Numbered from the stretch's first letter, positions 28,867-39,833 are shown. The stretch: 64,000 nucleotides of DNA from Pseudaminobacter soli (ex Li et al. 2025) (GCF_029892515.1 NZ_JARXVF010000001.1:1-64000), one strand, 5' to 3'. Numbers and translations: made by a program. Notes: generated by a model not told the origin, from the sequence alone.

Positions 28867-29052
28867 AAAGTCAATGACGCAGCGTCGGCAACGGGGTGCG
28901 ACAAAAGCTAAATTCATTCTAAAGCCCGAATAAAAAGGTGAACGTTCCGGTTACCATAAACGGATTGGTAACGCTGCCACCCTAGTGTGCGCCAAAGCGA
29001 GGCAGGAACCTTTGCCGCCTCTCGGGTGCAACAAAAATTCAAGGGTCCAACA

Positions 29053-30516
29053 GTGCGTCAAGCGTTTGCCGGCATTGCCCTCAAGCAGTACTTCTCCGCA
29101 AAATCTGCAATCGCAACGATCCTTGCAGTGGTCATGAGCGTGGTTTCGGTCGGCGTCGCCAACGCCGCCGCGAAGAAGTCCAATACGAAATACGCAGCCA
29201 TCGTCGTGGACGCGAACACCGGCAAGATGTTGTTTTCGGCCAATGCCGACTCGCGTCGGTTTCCGGCGTCGCTGACCAAGATGATGACGCTCTACCTCAC
29301 CTTCGAGGCCCTCTCCCGCGGCAAGATCACCAAGGAAACGCGCGTGCCCTTCTCGGCCCACGCCGCCTCTCAGCCTCCGACGAAGCTTGGCGTACGGGCC
29401 GGTGGGTCGGTCAGCGTCGAGACCGCGATCTATGCGCTGGTGACCAAGTCGGCCAACGATGCCTCGACGGCTCTGGCCGAACTGATCGCGGGCGATGAAG
29501 AGACTTTTGCCCGGATGATGACGGCCAAGGCGCGTAGCCTGGGCATGACCGGCACCGTGTTCCGCAACGCCAACGGCCTGCCCAATCCCGGACAGTTCAC
29601 CACCGCACGCGACATGTCCACGCTTGGCCTGGCTCTGCGCGAACACTACCCGCAGTATTATGGCTATTTCTCCACGCGCTCCTTCACCTGGGGCCGCGCC
29701 CGCATGCCCAACCACAACCACCTGCTGGGCCGGGTGAAGGGCATGGACGGCATCAAGACCGGCTATACCAATGCTTCCGGCTTCAACCTCGTCTCGTCGG
29801 TGATCGACGGCAATCGCCGTATCGTCGCGGTCGTCATGGGCGGCGCCAGCGGCGGCGCTCGCGACAATCACATGGTCGAGCTGATCCAGAGGTACCTGCC
29901 GCAAGCCTCCAATGGCGGAAAGCGTGGCCAGCTGGTCGCCCGCGCAGAATCCTCGCCGTCCGGTGCCATCGCGAAGGTGCTGCTGCCCAAGAACGCCGCC
30001 CCGACGCCCGACGCCAAGCCCGACGGCGACGTGGACGTTGCTGTGGACAATGACGAAGAGAAGGCCCCGGTTAAGGTCGCTGACGCTGCTCCCGCCAAGG
30101 CCACCGAGCACGCCAAGACGCCGGAAACCGTACCCGCTCCGGCCTTGCAGGCCTATGCTGAACCTGCGCCGTTCCAGCGTGCAGATACCGAAACCGACGA
30201 CGATGCCGAAGACGCGCCTGCCCCCACCGTGCAGCATGTGGATCCGGTCAAGACCGCCTCGGTTAGCCCCACTGGCTGGGTTGTGCAGATCGCTTCGGCG
30301 CCGAGCCGCGAAGGAGCCGAGGCCATTCTCGACAAGACCACCAAGCAGGCAGGCGGCGTTCTGGCCAGGGCCTCCGGCTTCACCGTGCAGTTCGAAAAGG
30401 GTGGCGTGACCTATCACCGCGCACGTTTCGGCGGCTTCCAATCCAAGGTCGCCGCATGGGATGCGTGCACCGCGCTGAAGAAGAAGAAAATCTCCTGCTA
30501 TGCCGTCCAGAACTAG
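29053..30516 (+). CDS. D-alanyl-D-alanine carboxypeptidase with C-terminal SPOR domain
   Basis: Periplasmic penicillin-binding protein (peptidase S11) that trims stem peptides of peptidoglycan. The 487-residue precursor has a hydrophobic signal segment (about residues 18-40) ending ANAAAKKS, the active-site SLTK at 73-76, the second motif SAN in TKSANDAS, and KTG in GIKTGYTNASG. A low-complexity Ala/Pro/acidic linker of about 120 residues leads to a C-terminal SPOR domain (GWVVQIASAPSREGAEAIL...VTYHRARFGGF) that should bind denuded septal glycan. GTG 29053 with AAGGG ribosome site is preferred over GTG 28987, which has none. Confidence 0.92.
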   Translation: MRQAFAGIALKQYFSAKSAIATILAVVMSVVSVGVANAAAKKSNTKYAAIVVDANTGKMLFSANADSRRFPASLTKMMTLYLTFEALSRGKITKETRVPFSAHAASQPPTKLGVRAGGSVSVETAIYALVTKSANDASTALAELIAGDEETFARMMTAKARSLGMTGTVFRNANGLPNPGQFTTARDMSTLGLALREHYPQYYGYFSTRSFTWGRARMPNHNHLLGRVKGMDGIKTGYTNASGFNLVSSVIDGNRRIVAVVMGGASGGARDNHMVELIQRYLPQASNGGKRGQLVARAESSPSGAIAKVLLPKNAAPTPDAKPDGDVDVAVDNDEEKAPVKVADAAPAKATEHAKTPETVPAPALQAYAEPAPFQRADTETDDDAEDAPAPTVQHVDPVKTASVSPTGWVVQIASAPSREGAEAILDKTTKQAGGVLARASGFTVQFEKGGVTYHRARFGGFQSKVAAWDACTALKKKKISCYAVQN

Positions 30517-30562
30517 GACGGCCGAGCAGAAACTCTCCCGCTTGTTCCGTGTCGTAGGAGGT

Positions 30563-31258
30563 TTAATCGTGATTGGTGAGCAGAACGTCCTTGGCTTCGT
30601 TGATTCGCGCAGCCAGGAAAGACGTGCCCCCGAGATCGGGATGCAGGCGCTGCATCAGGCGTCGATGCGCCTTGCGGACATCCGCCGCGGTGGCCCCCGC
30701 TTCAAGACCAAGGATCTTGTAGGCCTCCTCCTTAGTCATGGCGCCAGAACTTGGCGCAACACGCTGCCTGTAGCGACGATTCGCATCCGCGTTTTCGCGC
30801 CAGATGGGAAACCGGCCATCAAGATAGGTCTCCAGTAACTGGCGGCTTTCCGGATCTCCGTAGAGGTCCGAATGCAGTTCTCTGAGTTCGCTGAGCGACA
30901 TGGAGCTCAGCGTCTTCTGCTCGTGCCGACCGGCAAGTACCAATCCATCCAGGCGGCCGCTGTCATGATCGAGTTCCATTTCGAGTGCGGCGGTTCGCAC
31001 CGTCGAGCGCTTTCCGGGTGTCGATTGCTGGGACGCGCGGAATCGGCCCATCGAATACCAGCCGAAAGCCGCCGATAGCAGAAGACCACCCAGGACGGCT
31101 CGTCCGAGCAGCAACAGGATCGTGCCTATAATGCCAATGGCGATGGGTCCCGACAGCGTCACCGCTCGGGCAAGTGCGGCGGGCTCGGCACGCACGAACA
31201 GCGAGCCCATAACGACGATCACCAAAGCCGTTCCCAGCAAGCCAAGCAGGATGGTCAT
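30563..31258 (-). CDS. Membrane-anchored DnaJ-domain protein
   Basis: A 231-residue protein with two N-terminal hydrophobic segments (about residues 3-23 and 38-66), a middle region of about 100 residues, and a C-terminal J domain (about 172-231: EEAYKILGLEAGATAADVRKAHRRLMQRLHPDLGG) containing the HPD tripeptide needed to stimulate Hsp70. The placing of the J domain at the C-terminus behind membrane segments resembles Tim14/DjlA-like co-chaperones. The client is unknown. Its ATG overlaps the stop of the VWA gene by four bases. Confidence 0.85.
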   Translation of the reverse strand: MTILLGLLGTALVIVVMGSLFVRAEPAALARAVTLSGPIAIGIIGTILLLLGRAVLGGLLLSAAFGWYSMGRFRASQQSTPGKRSTVRTAALEMELDHDSGRLDGLVLAGRHEQKTLSSMSLSELRELHSDLYGDPESRQLLETYLDGRFPIWRENADANRRYRQRVAPSSGAMTKEEAYKILGLEAGATAADVRKAHRRLMQRLHPDLGGTSFLAARINEAKDVLLTNHD

Positions 31259-31986
31259 GTCCGTCCGCCCCGCAGATGCTCGATCATCAGCCGATCCTCG
31301 GCCCGGCCGCGTGCCTCAAGCGCCTTGATGCCGCCTGTGGCGAACACCGCGACCGCAGACAATAGTTTAGCCAACATCGCGGCGGCATTGCGGTCTAAGC
31401 GGAACCAGGCGCCCTTGGACAGCCGCGCCATCTCCTTGAAGGCCGTTTCGGCGACATGGTCATCCCCCTCCTGGAAGATGAAGACGGGAACACCGTGCAG
31501 GCCGAGCTGACCGGCCTTCATGGCCAGGGCGTCGACGTTCTCCTCCATCGCGTCGCCGATATAGACGAGGGCCGAAACCTTGCCCTGCGCGGCCTCCCTC
31601 AAGGCGTGTGAGAGGACCTTGCCGATCTGGGTCTGTCCGCCCTGACACTGGATGCTGCTCATCAGCCGCTTCAGTGCGCCGGTGTCGCTGACGAATTTCG
31701 AGGCACGGCATTCCTCGATGCCACGGAAATAGACGAGCTGTACGTCGAGCGAGCCGGCCTTGCCTACCGCGTCGAACATCTCGGCCTGCAGCGTGCAGGC
31801 AAGGTCCCAGGTGGGCTGCCGGCTCATGGTCGCATCGAGCGCCAGGATCAGCCGGCCGGAGCCTGTTTTGTCGCCGGCAAACGCCTTGGCCTCACGCACA
31901 AAGGCTTCGATTTCCTGCGCGCTGGACACCGGCCGGTTTGGGACCGAGGACGAATTGAACGGAGCCGGCGCCTTCTTGTCGTTCAT
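31255..31986 (-). CDS. VWA (von Willebrand A) domain protein
   Basis: The 243-residue cytoplasmic protein contains a VWA fold: LILALDATMSRQPTW (about residues 46-60) carries a MIDAS-like D-x-T-x-S, GGQTQIG the second metal-site Thr, and ALVYIGDAMEEN the third strand acid. It is translated first and overlaps the membrane J-protein gene by four bases. This pairing suggests that the VWA protein is a partner or scaffold of the J-protein. Function unknown. Confidence 0.8.
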   Translation of the reverse strand: MNDKKAPAPFNSSSVPNRPVSSAQEIEAFVREAKAFAGDKTGSGRLILALDATMSRQPTWDLACTLQAEMFDAVGKAGSLDVQLVYFRGIEECRASKFVSDTGALKRLMSSIQCQGGQTQIGKVLSHALREAAQGKVSALVYIGDAMEENVDALAMKAGQLGLHGVPVFIFQEGDDHVAETAFKEMARLSKGAWFRLDRNAAAMLAKLLSAVAVFATGGIKALEARGRAEDRLMIEHLRGGRT

Positions 31987-32049
31987 GCCAAGAAGATGTA
32001 GCGCAACCCCAGTGCTTGCAAGTGCGCGCGAGCTACTCTGAAAAAGTCT

Positions 32050-32487
32050 TCAAAGAAGGCCGAGATCGGCCAGTTCCTGCCTGAGCTTGGCGGGCATTTC
32101 CGCAAGTCCCGCACGGCCTGCACCGAGATCGGCCGGCGCATCTTCGGCCTTCAGGTAGCGCCAACCCTGGAAGGCGCGGCGCGGCTGCCAGTCGGTGCGT
32201 ACAACGATCGGCTCCAGCACCAGCTTGCAGCGCGAAATGCCCTCGTCATCGACGAAGGGCCTGATCTCCAACAGCTTTTGCCGGCATTGGACGTTGCCCT
32301 TGATGACCCAGTAGAGCGAACCGCCGCCGAGGATTTCCTCGCCACGCGTCGGCATCATGCGAGTCGTATGGTACTGCTCGACGGGTTCGCCGGTCCGCCG
32401 ACGCTCGTCGAGGCGGAAGGCGATCCATTCTTCCAGATCTTCGACGCTGTCGCAGCCGACGCAGAGTTTTATGAGGTTGAGGGCCAT
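32050..32487 (-). CDS. DUF1489 family protein
   Basis: Cytoplasmic 145-residue protein of the alphaproteobacterial DUF1489 family. It begins LNLIKLCVGCDSVEDLEEW and has YHTTRMMPTRGEEILGGGSLYWVIKG and CRQKLLEIRPF, all typical of the family. No function is known. It appears to stand alone: 62 bases separate it from the VWA gene downstream and 81 from sdaA upstream. Confidence 0.85.
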   Translation of the reverse strand: MALNLIKLCVGCDSVEDLEEWIAFRLDERRRTGEPVEQYHTTRMMPTRGEEILGGGSLYWVIKGNVQCRQKLLEIRPFVDDEGISRCKLVLEPIVVRTDWQPRRAFQGWRYLKAEDAPADLGAGRAGLAEMPAKLRQELADLGLL

Positions 32488-32568
32488 GGGCGTGATTTAC
32501 TCCCGACACCCGTTACCGACAAGCCGCTTGTCCACAGAAGCGCCGCCCGGAGACGAGGCCAGACGGCC

Positions 32569-33969
32569 TCAGCACTCCACGACGTTGACGGCGAGGCCGC
32601 CGAGGCTGGTTTCCTTATAGCGCTCGTTCATGTCCATGCCGGTCTGGCGCATGGTCTCGATTGCCGCATCGAGCGGGACAAAATGCTTGCCGTCGCCCTT
32701 GATCGCCAGCGAGGCGGCGGTCACGGCCTTCACCGCGCCGAGCGCATTGCGCTCAATGCATGGCACCTGCACGAGCCCGCCGACAGGATCGCAGGTCATG
32801 CCAAGATGATGCTCCAGCGCGATCTCGGCGGCATTCTCGACCTGTTCGGGCGTGCCGCCCATGACCGCGCAAAGACCGGCAGCAGCCATGGCCGAGGCCG
32901 AGCCCACCTCGCCCTGGCAGCCGACTTCGGCGCCCGAGATCGAGGCGTTGGTCTTGATGATGCCGCCGACGGCCGCAGCCGACAGAAGGAAGTCGCGGAT
33001 GCTCGCCTGGTCGGCCTCCGGATGGAAATGCAGCCAATAGCGCATCACGGCCGGCACGACGCCGGCAGCGCCGTTAGTGGGCGCCGTAACCACGCGTCCG
33101 CCCGCTGCGTTCTCCTCGTTCACCGCCATGGCATAGATCGACAGCCAGTCATTGGCGAGCAGCGGGTTCGGGCGGTTCTGGCGCCAATCCTCCTGCAGCT
33201 TGTCGTGCAGCTGTCGCGCGCGGCGGCGCACCTTCAGGCCGCCCGGCATGATGCCTTCCTGCGACAGGCCGCGGTCGATGCAGCCCTTCATGGTATCCCA
33301 GATGCGGTCGAGCCCGGCGTCGAGCTCTTCCCGCGACATGTGCGTCTCTTCGTTGACGCGCTTCATCTCGGCGATGGAAAGCCCGCTCTGCGCTGCCATG
33401 GAGAGCATCTCCACCGCATTGCGGAATGGATAAGGCACAGACGTGCCGGCTTCCGGTTCACTGCGGGTCTTGAGGCGCTGAAGCTCCTCTTCCGACACCA
33501 CGAAGCCGCCACCGATCGAATAGTAGATGCGTTTCAGCAGCAGGTGGTCGTCGGCGTCATAGGCGTAGAACGCCATGCCGTTGGCGTGGCCGAGCAGCGG
33601 CGTCTTCTTGTCGAGCACGAGGTCGGTCGCTGGATCGAAGCGATAGGCCGGATGGCCGGGCGCGGTGACCAGTTTGTCGGCCGTGATCTTGTCGATAATA
33701 GCATCGGTGCGGTCTGGGTCGACCGTGGTCGGGATCAGGCCCGCCAATCCCAGGATCACCGCACGGTCCGTGCCATGGCCCACGCCGGTATAGGCGAGCG
33801 AGCCGTGCAGGCTGGCAGCGACGCGGTCGACCTTCGCATTGGCCGGGCGCGGCCAGTCATTGCCCTGAAGTTCGGCGAGAAAGCGCGCGGCCGCAGTCAT
33901 CGGGCCCATCGTGTGCGAACTGGACGGGCCGATGCCAATCTTGAAAAGGTCAAATACCGACAGGAACAC
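32569..33969 (-). CDS. sdaA: L-serine ammonia-lyase (single-chain, iron-sulfur)
   Basis: Deaminates L-serine to pyruvate using a [4Fe-4S] cluster. The 466-residue protein carries the N-terminal beta domain starting [21 protein letters not shown] and the catalytic alpha domain; the cluster cysteines are those in [19 protein letters not shown] and VPCIERNA. The start is GTG 33969, immediately before the conserved [11 protein letters not shown]. It is the long one-chain form found in proteobacteria, not the split Bacillus form. It has a 193-base upstream gap. Confidence 0.95.
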   Translation of the reverse strand: MFLSVFDLFKIGIGPSSSHTMGPMTAAARFLAELQGNDWPRPANAKVDRVAASLHGSLAYTGVGHGTDRAVILGLAGLIPTTVDPDRTDAIIDKITADKLVTAPGHPAYRFDPATDLVLDKKTPLLGHANGMAFYAYDADDHLLLKRIYYSIGGGFVVSEEELQRLKTRSEPEAGTSVPYPFRNAVEMLSMAAQSGLSIAEMKRVNEETHMSREELDAGLDRIWDTMKGCIDRGLSQEGIMPGGLKVRRRARQLHDKLQEDWRQNRPNPLLANDWLSIYAMAVNEENAAGGRVVTAPTNGAAGVVPAVMRYWLHFHPEADQASIRDFLLSAAAVGGIIKTNASISGAEVGCQGEVGSASAMAAAGLCAVMGGTPEQVENAAEIALEHHLGMTCDPVGGLVQVPCIERNALGAVKAVTAASLAIKGDGKHFVPLDAAIETMRQTGMDMNERYKETSLGGLAVNVVEC

Positions 33970-34101
33970 GGGCAGGCGATCTCCAGTGAATGCGAAGCGA
34001 GTCTAGCCTCAATATATGGATGATTGTGCGCTTTTGTCGGTCGAAGCTAGGCGCTTCCCGACTTTGATTGCTTCGGCAACGACATGAGGCGAAAGCCTCA
34101 A

Positions 34102-34135
34102 AACAAAAGAGACGCGGGGAGCCCCCGCGCCTCTC
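34102..34135 (-). terminator. Intrinsic terminator downstream of the small membrane peptide gene
   Basis: In the minus-strand transcript AGAGGCGCGGGG/CCCCGCGTCTCT (12-bp stem, one G-U) is followed by TTTGTTTTG. It starts 28 bases after the stop of the 42-codon gene. A second small hairpin with the loop TTTC follows at 34085-34100. Confidence 0.8.
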
Positions 34136-34162
34136 TCATAATCCCGGAAATGATCGGCCGGA

Positions 34163-34291
34163 TCAACCCGCGGCAACCACGGCGACCTTGTCGGCGCCGC
34201 TCACGAGCCAGGCGAGAAGAATGATACCGGCAAACCCCAGCACTGCTTTGGCCGTCAGACCCCAGCAGGACTTCTGAACGTGTTCGTCCAT
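34163..34291 (-). CDS. Small single-span membrane peptide, 42 residues
   Basis: An open frame starting MDEHVQKSCWGLTAKAVLG continues with one strong hydrophobic helix (GFAGIILLAWLVSGA) and ends KVAVVAAG. I do not recognise a family. In favour of a real gene: a peptide with a polar N-terminus, one clean transmembrane helix and no rare composition, followed 28 bases later by a strong intrinsic terminator that no other gene nearby needs. Against: the ribosome site is weak (AGAAAC). The frame is open further upstream to 34438, but that part looks non-coding. Confidence 0.6.
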   Translation of the reverse strand: MDEHVQKSCWGLTAKAVLGFAGIILLAWLVSGADKVAVVAAG

Positions 34292-34588
34292 GATGTGTGT
34301 TTCTACCCTTAGAACCCTGTGCGGACGGCTTTCTCGCCGCGTTTTCCCACCCCGCAACCGCGCGAGAGATACGTCTTCGCGCGACCTTTCGCAACTGCAA
34401 AAAGAGGCGAAAACGTGGCAGCCGCGCATAGCTGCCATGCGAGCCCGCTTACAACTTAAATAAAATCATCCGCTTAATCCGAAATCGCCATCAACGAAAT
34501 TGAAAGCTGTATGTCGAAATTGTGTCTCGCCGGACAGGGCGTCAGCCGGCCTTGCGATGGTGCATCGGGGGCGTGATAAGCTTCCAAA
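34292..34588. other. Gene-free stretch between the 42-residue peptide gene and DUF599
   Basis: About 297 bases separating two divergent genes. I see one 7-bp inverted repeat (TGGCAGC at 34416-34422, complement at 34431-34437) and an AT-rich zone at about 34445-34475 that could hold a promoter. Nothing else is recognisable. Confidence 0.5.
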
Positions 34589-35287
34589 ATGCTCGATTCT
34601 CTGAAGCTTACGATCCCTGATCTCGCTGCCCTTTCCTTCTTCCTGGCGGCATGGGCCGTGCATACGTTGACGGTCGATGGCCACCTCGTGCGCCGTATCT
34701 CGCTCACCCGCGCAATGAATGCGCAGCGCGAGGCCTGGATGCGGACCATGGCGCGGCGCGAACTGCGCATGATCGACACCAGCATCATGGTGGGTCTGCA
34801 GCAGGGAACCGCGTTCTTCGCTTCAAGCTCGCTGATTGCAGTGGGCGGCTGCTTTGCGCTGCTTGGAGCATCAGATCATGTGCTGACGGTTCTGGCCGAT
34901 CTGCCTTTCGCTGGTGCGGCCTCGCGCCCGACCTTCGAGGTCAAGGTCCTCGGCCTGATCATCATCCTGGCCTATGCCTTCTTCAAGTTCGGCTGGTCCT
35001 ACCGGCTGTTCAATTACTGCTCCATCCTCGTCGGAGCAGTGCCGATGCAGGGCGAAGGGATGCACAGCCCGTCCATGGAAGCGGCGGTGCGCCGCGCCAC
35101 GCGGATGAATGTTCTGGCCGGAAAGCATTTCAACGCCGGCCTGCGGGCGATCTTCTTTTCGCTCGGCTATCTGGGGTGGTTCGTGAATGCGGCCGTGTTC
35201 GTCATCACCACACTCATCCTCATGGCGGTGCTGATGCGCCGGCAGTTCTTCTCGTCCGCCCGCCAGGCGATTCTGGAGCCGGATTAG
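34589..35287 (+). CDS. DUF599 family membrane protein
   Basis: A 232-residue inner-membrane protein of unknown function. It has about four hydrophobic segments and the family features FFLAAWAVHTLTVDG, QREAWMRTMARRELRMIDTSIM, and FFKFGWSYRLFNYCSILVGAVP. It converges on the YdcF gene and the two stops overlap in TTAG (35284-35287). No functional neighbours are evident. Confidence 0.85.
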   Translation: MLDSLKLTIPDLAALSFFLAAWAVHTLTVDGHLVRRISLTRAMNAQREAWMRTMARRELRMIDTSIMVGLQQGTAFFASSSLIAVGGCFALLGASDHVLTVLADLPFAGAASRPTFEVKVLGLIIILAYAFFKFGWSYRLFNYCSILVGAVPMQGEGMHSPSMEAAVRRATRMNVLAGKHFNAGLRAIFFSLGYLGWFVNAAVFVITTLILMAVLMRRQFFSSARQAILEPD

Positions 35288-36078
35288 ACCGGCCCGGGGA
35301 ACGGAGAAGCGATCTTGCCCGACAGCCAGTAGGCGACGAGCCCGATCCATTCGCGAATGGCCATGGTGGTGTTCTGGAGCGCGTCTGTCGGATTGTCGCG
35401 CAGCAGGCCGACGCCCTCCTGCCCCGAAGTGCGATAGTCGACCGGCCAAGGCAGCACGGCAAAGTCCGCCTTGCGGAACAGCGCCATCGAGCGCGGCATG
35501 TGGAAGGCCGAGGTGACGAGCAGCCAGGTTTCACCTGACTTGGGCGAAACGAGCCGCTTGGTGAAGACGGCGTTTTCGTAGGTGTTGCGCGAGTCGTTTT
35601 CGAGCACCAGCCGCTCGGGCTCGACGCCGAGCGCGGTTAGCAGCCGCTCGGCCGTCGCCGCATCGCCCTCTCCATCGAGGAGGAGCGAGCCAACACCGCC
35701 GGAAACGACGATCTTCGCATCGGGGAACCGGCGCGCAAGTATCGCGGTCTCGACGAAGCGGTCGCCGGCCCGGTTCAGCTCATAGCCGCCGCGCACGAGG
35801 TTGATCGCGCCTTCGAGACCGCCGCCCAGCACGACGATGCCATCGACCTTTTCCAGCAGATTCGGGCGCTGAAAGCGTTCTTCGAGCGGGTTGAGCAGGA
35901 TCGCGCCGAGTGACGTCCAGGTCGCGAGCGCCAGGATTGAAAAGCCGCCAAGGCATCCGGTGATCGCTAGGCGCCGCCAGCCCGCAAGCAGAGCGACGAC
36001 ACCAGCCAGAAGCAGAAACAGCGAGAGGTTCAAGGGCTGGAGGAAAAACCAGAAGACCTTGGAAACGACAAAGAACAT
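35284..36078 (-). CDS. YdcF/ElyC family membrane protein (DUF218)
   Basis: The 264-residue protein has two N-terminal membrane helices and then a DUF218 Rossmann-like domain with VDGIVVLGGGLEGA, KIVVSGGVGSLL, ENDSRNTYENAVF and LVTSAFHMPRSMALF. The E. coli homologue ElyC affects the undecaprenyl-phosphate lipid carrier and envelope integrity; the same role here is only an inference. It starts just beyond two palindromic intergenic hairpins that separate it from gatA. Confidence 0.88.
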   Translation of the reverse strand: MFFVVSKVFWFFLQPLNLSLFLLLAGVVALLAGWRRLAITGCLGGFSILALATWTSLGAILLNPLEERFQRPNLLEKVDGIVVLGGGLEGAINLVRGGYELNRAGDRFVETAILARRFPDAKIVVSGGVGSLLLDGEGDAATAERLLTALGVEPERLVLENDSRNTYENAVFTKRLVSPKSGETWLLVTSAFHMPRSMALFRKADFAVLPWPVDYRTSGQEGVGLLRDNPTDALQNTTMAIREWIGLVAYWLSGKIASPFPGPV

Positions 36079-36090
36079 TCCGTCACCTTA

Positions 36091-36197
36091 TTAGATCGCC
36101 CGCGCGTTTCTTTGGACGCGCAAAGGACGATCTAACATTTTGAGCGGGCATCGAAAAATCCCGAAAACCGCAGGGCGTCTTTCGGTTCGATGCCCGG
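36091..36197. repeat. RIME-like rhizobial palindromic intergenic element
   Basis: Two adjacent imperfect palindromes fill the gatA-ydcF gap. The first (36091-36135) pairs TTAGATCG with CGATCTAA and has an inner GCGCGT/ACGCGC stem. The second (36145-36197) pairs CGGGCATCGAA with TTCGATGCCCG and has an inner CCGAAA/TTTCGG stem. The layout and wording (CGCGCAAAGGACGATCTAA, CCGAAAACCG) resemble the short palindromic elements widespread between genes of Rhizobium and Mesorhizobium. Confidence 0.65.
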
Positions 36198-36208
36198 GTA
36201 GCGGATTC

Positions 36209-37692
<1,484 letters not shown>

Positions 37693-37696
<4 letters not shown>

Positions 37697-38157
37697 TCAG
37701 CCTGCAAATTCTTTTCGTAAAACACCGACCATTCCGAATCCGGATAGTCAAGCACAGGGCCGCAGCGCGTAAAGCCGGCGCGCTCATAAACGGCCCAGGC
37801 GGCCGGGTGCCGGTCGCCGGTTTCAAGCACCAGCCGCGAAATGCCCTCGTTGCGCGCCAACGCCTCGATGCGGCCCACGATCTCGAAGCCGATGCGACGG
37901 CCGCGATGCGAGGGGCGCGTATACATGCGCTTGACCTCGCCAAGATCGCCATCGTGCCGCTTCAGCGCCCCGCAAGCCACCGCCTCGCCATTGTCGCGGG
38001 CAATGAAAACGGTGGTGTCGGGCCCCGCCATCTGCTCCGCTGTCATGTGGAAGCAGAATTCCGGCGGCGTCAAATCGAGCAATGTGGCGTTGAGCTCGGC
38101 GATCAGGCCGCGCACATCATCCTGCAACGGGCTTTCATTCGCGATCGCGAGGGCCAC
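37693..38157 (-). CDS. GNAT family N-acetyltransferase inserted between gatC and gatA
   Basis: A 154-residue GNAT protein with the acetyl-CoA binding motif [22 protein letters not shown] and the C-terminal [31 protein letters not shown] typical of YafP/putative acetyltransferases. It starts at GTG 38157, six bases after the gatC stop, and its end overlaps the gatA start by four bases, so all three are probably co-translated. Its substrate is unknown. Confidence 0.88.
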
Positions 38158-38163
38158 GAAGCG

Positions 38164-38451
38164 TTACTCCACCACCTTGGGAACGAGGAAGAAATTCTCT
38201 TCGGTCGACGGGGAATTGGCGACGATATCGGCGGCCTTGTTGCCGTCGGTAACGACATCCTCGCGCTTCTTCATCGCCAACGGCGTCACGGAGGTCATCG
38301 GCTCAACGCCGCTCACTTCGACTTCGTTCAATTGCTCGACGAAGCCGAGAATGGTGTTCAGTTCGCCTGTCATACGCTCGGCATCCTCGTCGGTGACGGC
38401 GATGCGGGCAAGATGCGCGACGCGCTTTACGGTGGTTATATCAACGGACAT
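38164..38451 (-). CDS. gatC: Aspartyl/glutamyl-tRNA(Asn/Gln) amidotransferase subunit C
   Basis: Small subunit that wraps around GatA and GatB in the GatCAB complex. The 95-residue protein has the family pattern [41 protein letters not shown] and the C-terminal [11 protein letters not shown]. It is the first gene of a gatC-GNAT-gatA operon. Confidence 0.96.
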   Translation of the reverse strand: MSVDITTVKRVAHLARIAVTDEDAERMTGELNTILGFVEQLNEVEVSGVEPMTSVTPLAMKKREDVVTDGNKAADIVANSPSTEENFFLVPKVVE

Positions 38452-38550
38452 CAGGGATTCTCCGGAAAACCGGGCTGGTTATCGTGTTCGGGCTATAGCG
38501 GCGCCCGGCCCGGCGCGCAACATTGATGTCCGCGCCGGAGCTTCGAGAAG

Positions 38551-39255
38551 CTAAATCTCTTTGGTTTCGCCCAGGTTCGGCACCACGATCTCGACGCCCG
38601 AACCCTCCATGCCGGCGATGAACTTGTCCGGCGTCTGGTCGAGCATCGGGAACGTCTTGTAGTGGCAGGGGATCACCGTCTCGAAATTGAAGAAGCGCCG
38701 GCAGGCAAGCGCGGCTACCGCGCCGCCCATGGTGAAGCGGTCGCCGACCGGCACGATGCCGATCTGGGGCTCATGCAACTCGTTGATCAGCGCCATGTCG
38801 GAGAAGATGTCGGTGTCGCCCATGTGGTAGAGCGTGCGATCGTCTGGGAAATGCAGGATGAGGCCAGCCGGATTACCAAGATAGGTGTTCGTGCCGCCCT
38901 CGCCGGCATATGACGAGGAATGAAGCGCATTGACGAAGGTGGTGGTGAAGCCGCCGCAATCGACCGTGCCGCCATGATTGCCGGGGTTGATCTGGTCGCC
39001 GTTCACGCCTTGGCCGACCAGATACATGCAGATCTCGAAATTGGCGACGAGCTGCGCGCCGGTCTTTTTCAGGATCGCCAGGGAATCGCCGATGTGGTCG
39101 TTGTGGCCATGGGTCAGCAGCACATGGGTGACACCCTCGGCAGGACCTTCCCAGCCATTTTTCCAGAGCGGGTTCTGGATGAAGGGGTCGATCAGGATCT
39201 TGGCCTTGCCCACCTCCACGCGAAACGCGGATTGCCCGTACCAGGTGATTTTCAT
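38551..39255 (-). CDS. UPF0173 family metal-dependent hydrolase
   Basis: Metallo-beta-lactamase fold protein of 234 residues. It begins [25 protein letters not shown] and has the metal-binding motif [10 protein letters not shown], followed by [12 protein letters not shown] and [13 protein letters not shown]. The biological substrate of UPF0173 proteins is not established. ATG 39255 with a GAGG ribosome site is chosen; an upstream start at 39327 would overlap the divergent ruvX region. Confidence 0.92.
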   Translation of the reverse strand: MKITWYGQSAFRVEVGKAKILIDPFIQNPLWKNGWEGPAEGVTHVLLTHGHNDHIGDSLAILKKTGAQLVANFEICMYLVGQGVNGDQINPGNHGGTVDCGGFTTTFVNALHSSSYAGEGGTNTYLGNPAGLILHFPDDRTLYHMGDTDIFSDMALINELHEPQIGIVPVGDRFTMGGAVAALACRRFFNFETVIPCHYKTFPMLDQTPDKFIAGMEGSGVEIVVPNLGETKEI

Positions 39256-39333
39256 CGCAGCCGACTCCTCGATTTTCTCTTGTGCAAAGGATAGAAGGCG
39301 GCGAAGCCAAGTCAAAAGGAAAGCCACGCGCCC

Positions 39334-39819
39334 GTGAACATCGTCGCGATCGAGGACCTGCCGCAGCTACTCACCGGCGGCAAGACGCTGGCCGGGCTGG
39401 ATCTCGGCGAAAAGACGATCGGCGTTGCCGTTTCGGATCGCGGCCTGTCTTTCGCGCATCCACGACCCGTCATCATGCGCAAAAAATTCTCGATCGACGT
39501 GGCCAGCCTGCTTGAGCTGCTCGGCAAGGAAAACACCGGCGCGGTGGTGATCGGCCTGCCCGTCAACATGGACGGCAGCGAGGGCCCGCGCGCACAAGCT
39601 TCGCGCGCATTCGTGCGCAATATCGTCAGGCTGACCGACCTGCCCTTCGCTTTCTGGGACGAGCGGCTATCGACCGTCGCGGCAGAGCGCAGCCTGATCG
39701 AGATGGATATGTCGCGCGCCAAGCGGAAGACAAAGATCGATTCGGCCGCGGCTGCCTTCATCCTGCAGGGCGTTCTAGACCGACTCCACGCCCTTCGGCC
39801 GGAAACCGGCTCGGAGTAG
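39334..39819 (+). CDS. ruvX: Putative Holliday junction resolvase RuvX/YqgF
   Basis: RNase H-fold nuclease family involved in 16S rRNA 5' end processing and possibly Holliday junction resolution. The 161-residue protein has the first acidic motif [33 protein letters not shown] and the C-terminal acidic motif [15 protein letters not shown] plus [16 protein letters not shown]. The start is GTG 39334 with an upstream AAAGGAAAG. It is divergent from the UPF0173 gene. Confidence 0.93.
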   Translation: MNIVAIEDLPQLLTGGKTLAGLDLGEKTIGVAVSDRGLSFAHPRPVIMRKKFSIDVASLLELLGKENTGAVVIGLPVNMDGSEGPRAQASRAFVRNIVRLTDLPFAFWDERLSTVAAERSLIEMDMSRAKRKTKIDSAAAAFILQGVLDRLHALRPETGSE

Positions 39820-39833
39820 GACGAGCGGACTGC

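Noticed and set aside
28949-28972. GGTTACC...GGTAAC inverted repeat upstream of the D,D-carboxypeptidase
   Set aside because: Only six to seven paired bases with a long spacer; not distinguishable from chance in an AT-richer promoter region.
34068-34277. Possible 69-codon plus-strand gene near 34.1 kb
   Set aside because: It reads through the terminator hairpin and is antisense to the better-supported 42-codon membrane peptide gene.
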